The notes under the pieces are model-generated. The model ran no database searches and was not told the origin of the DNA. It worked only from the letters and a program-made list of their open reading frames with translations. This document shows positions 57,914-64,000 of a DNA stretch of 64,000 bases, one piece after another. Position numbers and translations under genes: made by a program. Origin of the DNA: Sycobia sp. Sy_11 (Eukaryota > Arthropoda > Insecta > Hymenoptera > Epichrysomallidae); the NCBI GenBank assembly GCA_018907035.1, contig JACCIC010000125.1, positions 1,302,001 through 1,366,000 on the forward strand, read 5' to 3'. How positions within the stretch are numbered: position 1 is the first letter of the stretch; each line of letters opens with the position of its first letter.

Positions 57914-59028
57914 TTTTGCTCTTTCAAGGTACTGCCGAGTGAAGCCGCAGCAAGAAGAGAGGTGCCCCGAATATAAGCTGAACCGATGCACGCACACGCG
58001 TTGTAACGAGAGCGAGAAGAGTATACCGCCGCCGCGCGAATGAGCGAGAGAAAGGAGAGAGCCCGGTGAAGAAAGGGGGAAGGGGAAGACGCGTCGAGGA
58101 GAGAGACAATTATTGTATGTTCGACCGTCGAGAGAGATACAGAGAGTTTCCGAGGTTTTCTCCGTGTCTTGTTGAATTAGTGATTATCATCTAGCCGTGT
58201 TTAGCAATTCTCGGTGTTTATTCGCTTCTCCGATAACCGCTCGAGTTTGAGTGACAATTTTGAAAGACGAGAGACGAGTTTGTGAAACGTGGGTGCTGAG
58301 TTTGCGAGGCAGGGGAGTGCCGTGAAATATCGCGACACCGGCTACTTAGTTGGCGGACCGCCAAGCCCGCATCGCGAGGAAGAGGGAACGACGAATAGAG
58401 CTCACGCGAGCCCGAGCGTCCAAGCTCGGACAAGAGAGGTGACCGCGAAGCTCACCTGAGCCGATCACGACCAGCCCGAGGAGAGGAAGATTCAGCTAGC
58501 GCCTTCCATTGACAGCAGACGACAGCACGGTGAGTACCGACGGCCGCGATAGCGTAGATTATAAGTCCGGGCCACGGATCGCGTAGCGACGGCGGCGTGT
58601 ACGGGGATACGAGGACGTGCGCGCTGGTAATAAAGAGCTGCTCCAAAAGAAGAGTCGGCAAGCCCGGAGACGACGACGAATACCGAGACTGGAAGTGTGA
58701 GAGAGAGAGAAAGATCAAGTGTGTGCACCTCGTGCCCGAGAGTGTGTGTGCGCGCGATATCGAGAGTGCGCGAGAGTCAGAAAGAGAGAAGACGATGGAA
58801 GTGTTGTACAATCGGATGAATAACAAGTGAAGTCTCATAGCGAATTAGGTGGTGTCATTGACTGCCGCCTCTATTTCTATTCTTTAATTTAGCGTTGCCC
58901 CGCTCTATCAACGGACCTCCGCGTGGAGAGAGGACGAGCCATCATCCGCCGGAGGAATCAGCAGGTAGGTGCTGAAATTGAGAGTATATTCTGTAGCGGC
59001 GGCCAGGGCAAGGGCCGCAACGTTATAG
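57037..59028 (+). repeat. GC-rich LTR-like region upstream of tRNA-Lys primer site
   Basis: Two GC-rich blocks (57077-57868 and 57911-59028) are separated by (TA)n. The first has AATAAATAAA near 57705 and ends GGCCGTTACA; the second ends at the primer-binding site. CpG is frequent, unlike the flanks. It probably contains a long 5' LTR, but its start is undefined because no 3' LTR lies in the window. Open frames here, on both strands, are short, low in complexity and mutually overlapping. Confidence 0.45.
57869..57910. repeat. (TA)n microsatellite
   Basis: 42 bp of AT dinucleotides within the GC-rich region. Confidence 0.95.
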
Positions 59029-59046
59029 TGGCGCCCAACGTGGGGC
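59029..59046 (+). promoter_or_regulatory. Primer-binding site, tRNA-Lys(1,2) type
   Basis: TGGCGCCCAACGTGGGGC is the 18-nt sequence complementary to the 3' end of tRNA-Lys(1,2), used as minus-strand primer by many retroviruses and insect LTR elements. A full 18-nt match is very unlikely by chance. It marks the end of a 5' LTR immediately upstream. Confidence 0.85.
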
Positions 59047-60144
59047 AGCGCTGAGGGGAGGACGGCAGTGCGCGAGAGAGTATACGGCTTAGGACTTAAC
59101 CTAGTCCGGCCACATGCGGGCGGAAGTGCGTCGTTGAGCGGACGCGACATGCACCGCGCGAGGCGACGGCCGCCATTTTGCGAGCACGCCGGCAGACGAC
59201 TGAGGCGCGACGCGAACGCCGCCGTCGACGTTCAGCGACCGGCCGAGTTAGGCCACGGTAGAAAGAGAGCGCGCAGTAGTAGCGGCTAAGAGTGGGTCAG
59301 ACCGCCCGCCGCTGGCTGCTCGAGAGACAAGTCGGCGTAGTAGTGACGGCCGAGTGGGTCGGAAATTTTTTAGAAATTTTGAAGAAATTATTTTCTTAAA
59401 TTTGGGGAATAATTATTAAACATCTAAACTTATTTTTTTTCTTAATTGAGTGTTATCAAGCATTATATTCAAAATTTAAATGAATAATAAGGGGAATCAA
59501 ATAAATAATAAAAATAAGAAGAGCAGCATGCAAGATTCTAAATGTTCCAGTGGTAATATTTGTCATCTATTTTCTCAATTATTATCCATTCAAAATTATT
59601 TGTATATCTATTAAAATTTAATATATTTAATATTTTAATATATATTAAAATACATACCATCAAAATATGTATTATGACTGAATATTACTAATATTATACC
59701 AAATATTATTATATACTAACTTATTTAAATTATATTAATCTACTAATTTATTAAAATTATAACATAATTATTTATAATTAATTATTAATTATATTTATAA
59801 TATAACTGAGTTCAAATCTAATTGATTTGAAATTTAATATTTAATAAATTAAAGGTACGTAAGGTGTAAATAACGTTTAAAACTTAAATTAAACTGCTCG
59901 AACTTCTGACGGATGTCAGTATAGATTGCAATAAAAGTATTCATATATATACTTCATTTGGTCGGTCCGAGAGCAAATAGAGGAGGTGCTGGATAGATAT
60001 TACCGTTTTCTTGATCACTCTAGCAAAATCCATTATTCGCGAGCCATTCATATAGCTTAGACGAGAGAGAAGGATATTTGAAACTATTTTAATAGGAGAT
60101 ACAAGTGATTCACCATTAAGATCATAAATTGGACGCGAATCAAG
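59047..60144 (+). other. Leader: GC-rich (to ~59360) then AT-rich, no gene
   Basis: The first ~310 bp are GC-rich and continue the leader after the primer site. From 59360 to about 60080 the sequence is extremely AT-rich and without coding signal, perhaps a later insertion or a different unit. Confidence 0.5.
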
Positions 60145-60894
60145 ATGGAACAGTCAGGAGGTAATTTAACACAATCGAAGCAATACCGCAGATTGATGCG
60201 ACAGATGCTCACCGAGGATAGAGATATACGGCACAGACTACGAGACTTAAGAGCTAATAGTTGGGAAAATCTGGCAAATAGGATACAAGAGCTACGCCTT
60301 AGCCCGAGAGGAGACGTACCGGTAGCAGAGCGGCTACTACGGTACGCATACAAAGCATTCGGAACTCGAGAAGACGTACCGTGGTACCCCGAATGGGATG
60401 AGAACACCGGAGATGATACAGCTGAGGAGATGTTGCCAGCCCTGAAAACATCGGACATCGAGGAAGCAGAGGACATGCCGCTATTAGGAGCAAGCTCGTC
60501 CACCACCATTGCGGAGTCATTGAGCACATGAGCAGCTATGTTTGGTCGAACGGAGGTGACCACGACAATTAGTACGCCATTCTCGACGGCATTCAGTGAA
60601 ATGCCCTTCACAACGATCAGCCGGCCGATCATGTCGACGATGACCGGAGCGGTCTCTGGTATGTCGCAGAGAGATGGACATAGAGAGTTACCACCATGGG
60701 TGTCATATCGAAGCAACGATGCGTATTGGCCATCCGGATGGATATCGGCATATCGGCAAGACCCGCGACCGACGGGATGGCACACGAGTTTAGCCCAAGA
60801 GACGCAGCTGCCGTGAATACCCATGGAGATACCGACACCAGGAGGTCCGGACCAAATGGTACGTATAGGTTTCCATTTAAAATGAAGCTTTAAC
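60145..60894 (+). pseudogene. Gag-position ORF with two in-frame TGA codons
   Basis: It starts with ATG at 60145 in an A-rich context (CAAGATGGA) and reads MEQSGGNLTQSKQYRRLMRQ, hydrophilic and helical. An acidic stretch DENTGDDTAEEMLPALKTSD follows, then TGA at 60529. The same frame stays open to a TGA at 60814 and then to TAA at 60892. I do not recognise the fold. The first open reading frame after a primer-binding site is usually gag, but the usual CCHC knuckle is absent. It ends within a few bases of the DNA polymerase sequence. The antisense frame across the same DNA is considered a shadow. Confidence 0.4.
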
Positions 60895-63345
60895 GACAAA
60901 TTATTCGCTTACAAAGCAAATAAACAGAAAAGTCCAGATGACGAGACACCTACACAATGGTTTGTTCGTGAATTGAAATCAATTGGTGAGCAGATTGATT
61001 ATCTCTATAAAAATCCAAAACCAATGAAACTCATAGATCTTGAAGAATTAACTTTTCAATGGTCGACCGATTGTCATATATATGGTAAACCATTTCTAGA
61101 TGAGCAACTGCCAGTACGAGATCATTGTCATCTTACAGGAAGATAAGTTTTTTTTCTTTTAGGTAAATAAAAAATTAATTTTCTTTTTTAAAATTTATTT
61201 GTTTTTCTCTTTACGTTTCGAGGTACTGCTCATAATTCCTGCAATTTGAATTAAAAAGACTCAAAATTCATTCCCGTAATTTTTCATAACTTCAATTATG
61301 ATACACATTTTATTTTAAAAGAAATTAATTCCCGCATAAGAAGGAAAAATATATTTCATTCACAAAGTATACAGATGACTGCGATGTAAATTTTAGGTTT
61401 ATAGATTCTTGACCATTTTTACCATCATCCTTAGAGAAATTTGCATCGTATTTAAATAGTGTACCAATAGAAATACAAGAATTTCAATTAGATGGATTCT
61501 CAAATAAAAATATTGGTCTTCTTAGACGTAAAGGCATATTTCCCTACGATTTTGTAGATGGACTAGATAAATTATTAACTTCAAAGATGCCGTCGAAAAA
61601 TGAATTTTATAATAAATTAATAGATCAAGATATTACTAAAGAAGACTACAAGCACACTGTTCAAGTATGGGAAAGTTTTAATATAAGAACATTAGGAGAT
61701 TATTCGGACTTATATTTAAAAACAGATGTTCTCCTCTTAGCAGATGTCTTCGAAAGTTTTCGAAATACATCTATTAAAGCGTACGGCTTATGTGCTGCAT
61801 ACTTTTACACTACTCCAGAATTAATATTTTCAGTAGTTCTTAAAATGACAAAGTAGAATTAAAGCTTCTGACAGATATTGCCATGTTATTATTTATTGAA
61901 TCAGGCATTCGAGATGAAATAAGTCAGTGCTGCAATCGATATGCAAAGGCAAGGCACCAGATTCTGACCTAGGTTATATTGATGAAGTAGATTTGGAGTA
62001 TCCTGAGTAAATACATGACAAACATCGTGATTTACCTTTCTGCGCCGAGCATCGTACACCACCAGGTTCAAAACAAATGAAACTTCTAACTACATTGAAC
62101 GATAAAAAACGGTACATAAGTCGTTATCGCGTCCTTATGGAAGCGCTTAACAATGGTCATCGATTGAAAAAAGTACATAGAAATTTGAGTTGAGAACAAA
62201 AACCCTGGCTGAAATCGTATGTCGAACTTAATACTGAAAAACGAAAGCATGCAAAGAATGAATTTGAAAAACTCTTTTATAAATTGTTAATTAATGCTGT
62301 ATATGGAAAATGCATTGAGCTAGAGCGATGTCGCTTTGATATACCTTTAGTTAATAAATTCGCTGGTCGATATGGAGCAGAGACACGCATAGCTATACCT
62401 AATTATCATAGCTGTGCAATTTTCGATGAAAATTTAGTTGCCATTCAGCTTCACAAAAAAACAAGTGTAACAATTAAAAAGCCTATATACGTTGGGCTTT
62501 CTATCCTCAATCCTTCAAAGACATTAGTGTATGATTTTCACTATTTTTACATGAAAAGCGAGTGGGCGACAAGTGTAAGCTCTTATATCCTGTCACTGAT
62601 AGCATAATATATGAAATACAGGATATTGATATGTGGCTGCGCCACTTCGTTGTTTGGAAGTGTATGAGTCAAGTAGGACTTCAACACCTTCCAAGAGTAA
62701 TATCGATAAGCTAAGTCGACTTGTCAAGTCTATAGTTCAATATTCTCACAAGAAAGTAGAATAAGCGTATTGAGCAGCAGTCTAGTAGAATTCTGAAAAT
62801 CACTGGAAAATCTCCGGACACTCTCAGATCTCTCGAAAAATCTCGTCTCCAATGCGGAAACATGCCTTATTTATAGTTCTTAGTGTCCAAACTTGCTTGC
62901 GGGTAGAAAGCTAAGGCATAAAAGGCTACTCTTTATCTGTAGTATTGGAACTTATATTGACATTTCGTTGTCTACTTTAGTTAGAAAAAACTGAATGCCA
63001 GTTCCCAGACGTATAAGAATTGAATTTTACCATTATTATGTAAACGGCCAGAACAATATGTATCAAATAATGAAGAAAGATGTTCATAGATTTGATATTT
63101 CTAATTATGATGAAAATCATCAGTATAATATTGTGCGTCAAAATAATCAATTACGTTTGAAGATTATCGAAGATGTTTCGAAGATCTTCCGATTATACAG
63201 CGAGAGCAGTGTAAAATTTATTCAAAATTACACATAGTGAATACAGAAAAAGAGAAAAAATTATCCTCAGTCCATTTGATGTTAAAAAATACTTATTGCC
63301 CAATACTACAAACATATTACCTTGAGGTCCTTATAAAATACTAGA
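60888..63345 (+). pseudogene. Polinton/Maverick-type family B DNA polymerase (DNA_pol_B_2), broken
   Basis: The frame starts with DKLFAYKANKQKSPDDETPT and DCHIYGKPFLDEQLPVRDHC then HLTGR, the HNH-like Cys/His segment before the polymerase. After a ~77-nt AT insert come FRGTAHNSCNLN and FIPVIFHNFNYD. Next: MPSKNEFYNKLIDQDITKED, TLGDYSDLYLKTDVLLLADV (palm/exonuclease-type motif), TTPELIF; IDEVDLEYPE; KSYVELNTEKRKHAKNEFEK then LFYKLLINAVYGK (motif B); IYVGLSILNPSKTLVYDFHY; and, frame-shifted, VTDSIIYEI where motif C (DTDS) is expected. After the solo LTR it resumes as MYQIMKKDVHRFDISNYDEN, ending SPFDVKKYLLPNTTN, LP*GPYKI. It would replicate the element. Numerous stops and frameshifts; motif C is mutated. 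Confidence 0.9.
62632..63055 (-). repeat. Solo BEL-type LTR inserted in the DNA polymerase
   Basis: On the minus strand it starts TGTTCTGGCCG and ends GCAGCCACA, canonical TG...CA. It is 424 bp. Polymerase sequence is continuous if it is removed (IYEIQDID then MYQIMKKD), with a short ATA-containing duplication at the edges. The part 62865-63045 matches the LTR of the BEL element at 47605-47790. There is no internal coding sequence, so it is a recombined solo LTR. Confidence 0.8.
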
Positions 63346-63885
63346 AGAGCAAATGTCGCAAGCTGCAAGTCAGGTAGACAGGGAAATAATGGAAAGTAAA
63401 AGTCAGCAAATAGAGGAGGGGAATGATAATGAAAGGGGATACGATGAGACTAATGGAAGATTTGTCAAGTAGGTGCAGCTACTAAGAAAGAAGAGAGGGA
63501 GAATAAAATCACTAATGATATTTCAGTCACGGTAGCTATACACGTAGAACAAGATAGTAGCGTTGAAGCAACCAATGAATACCAAGATGCACGAGTGAAG
63601 ATGACGCTTTATAGCAATGAAGTTGAACCAATAAACGTTGAGTATAATACATCGGATGAACTATCATATGAATAGAATCCTCAAGAAATCTTGAAGGTAT
63701 TGCAAGGGATAAGCTCAGTTGAATTCGAGAGAAGGGATGTATTCCATGAGGTAATGGAAGGGGCAGAAATTGTGGTGGAGAATCACCTATATGAACAGAC
63801 TGAGGATGATGAAGAAGTCATTCGAGCAGTTAAAGAGTTTGAGAATTGTCAACCTTCTCCAAAGAAAACAAGACTAATCTAATAA
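63346..63885 (+). pseudogene. Acidic C-terminal extension or adjoining ORF after polymerase
   Basis: In the polymerase frame the sequence continues as EEQMSQAASQVDREIMESKS then QQIEEGNDNERGYDETNGRF to about 63465. After a frame change it continues as KKEERENKITNDISVTVAIH, VEATNEYQDARVKMTLYSNE and NVEYNTSDELSYE, with TAG at 63673. It then reads MKVLQGISSVEFERRDVFHE and ENCQPSPKKTRLI with a TAA at 63880. It is strongly acidic and hydrophilic with a basic C-terminus. No domain recognised. It could be a degenerate tail of the polymerase polyprotein or a separate Polinton gene. Confidence 0.45.
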
Positions 63886-64000
63886 GATTCATAGTTAATT
63901 TTATCTTAAAAAATTAATTTTTTACTATAGTGGGATTAAGAAAATATTTCCTTTAGAATGGATTTAACAACTTTAAATGAATTTTCTGAGAACGAGTTCT

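Noticed and set aside
58452..59289. Several ORFs in the GC-rich region before and after the primer site
   Set aside because: The position between LTR and primer-binding site, plus the purine-rich composition, explains them as untranslated sequence.
60084..60899. 271-codon minus-strand ORF, the longest in the window
   Set aside because: It lies exactly antisense to the ATG-started gag-position frame. It has no domain, and its cysteine/serine-rich composition is what antisense of that hydrophilic frame gives. It cannot be fully excluded without transcripts.
1..64000. CRISPR arrays, bacterial operons, rRNA genes
   Set aside because: No regularly spaced short repeats, no rRNA conserved blocks and no prokaryotic gene spacing. 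The sequence is eukaryotic.

Overview
This window looks like a stretch of an AT-rich insect (arthropod) nuclear genome. The evidence is: eukaryotic transposon families throughout (BEL/Pao, Ty3/gypsy, Penelope-like, mariner, P-like, Polinton-type polymerase), long AT/GT/CT microsatellites, GC-rich islands that coincide with retroelements, and no bacterial operon structure. A hymenopteran such as an ant is plausible but is inference. I found no convincing intact host protein-coding gene. Nearly every recognisable coding stretch is a decayed transposable element with stops, frameshifts, deletions or nested insertions.

Layout. 1-5023: BEL/Pao retrotransposon on + (gag end, protease, RT, RNase H, integrase, DUF5641, 3' LTR), cut by the window edge. 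5161-6681: Penelope-like element (PLE) with an inverted second copy of its 3' end. 6690-16380: AT-rich DNA with large microsatellites, no recognised gene. 16382-17302: mariner relic with intact ends inside a BEL/Pao relic (to about 18275, -). 20940-21440: mariner N-terminal relic (-). 22100-22440: AAGGTCA-rich repeat. 24290-25465 and 27530-27945: two related PLE 3' ends on +.

28290-35460: P-like transposase relic (-) split by a GC-rich gypsy element (29101-34998) with two LTRs, protease, RT, partial integrase and an unexplained 269-codon leucine-rich open frame where env would sit. 37875-38130 and 43549-43618: tRNA-like SINE heads. 38588-39308: mariner (+). 39420-39900: ~102-bp tandem repeat. 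40270-42290: patchwork of mariner (-), gypsy RT/RNase H (+), PLE RT (-) and mariner (-). 43980-47150: LTR-like GC-richer blocks. 47290-47607: mariner (+). 47600-52935: second BEL/Pao element (-), nearly complete in domains but broken. 53047-53632: near-palindromic PLE-derived element with a hammerhead-like core.

57037-60894: GC-rich LTR/leader-like region with an 18-nt tRNA-Lys-type primer-binding site and a broken gag-position ORF. 60888-63885: Polinton/Maverick-type family B DNA polymerase relic, interrupted by a 424-bp solo LTR related to the LTR of the BEL element at 47.6-53 kb, and followed by an acidic tail ORF.

The genes do not form a pathway. The window records successive insertions: gypsy into P-like, mariner into BEL, BEL LTR into polymerase, PLE ends scattered. 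The items most worth a second look are the leucine-rich ORF in the gypsy element, the palindromic hammerhead-bearing PLE derivative, and the tRNA-Lys-primed element abutting the DNA polymerase.
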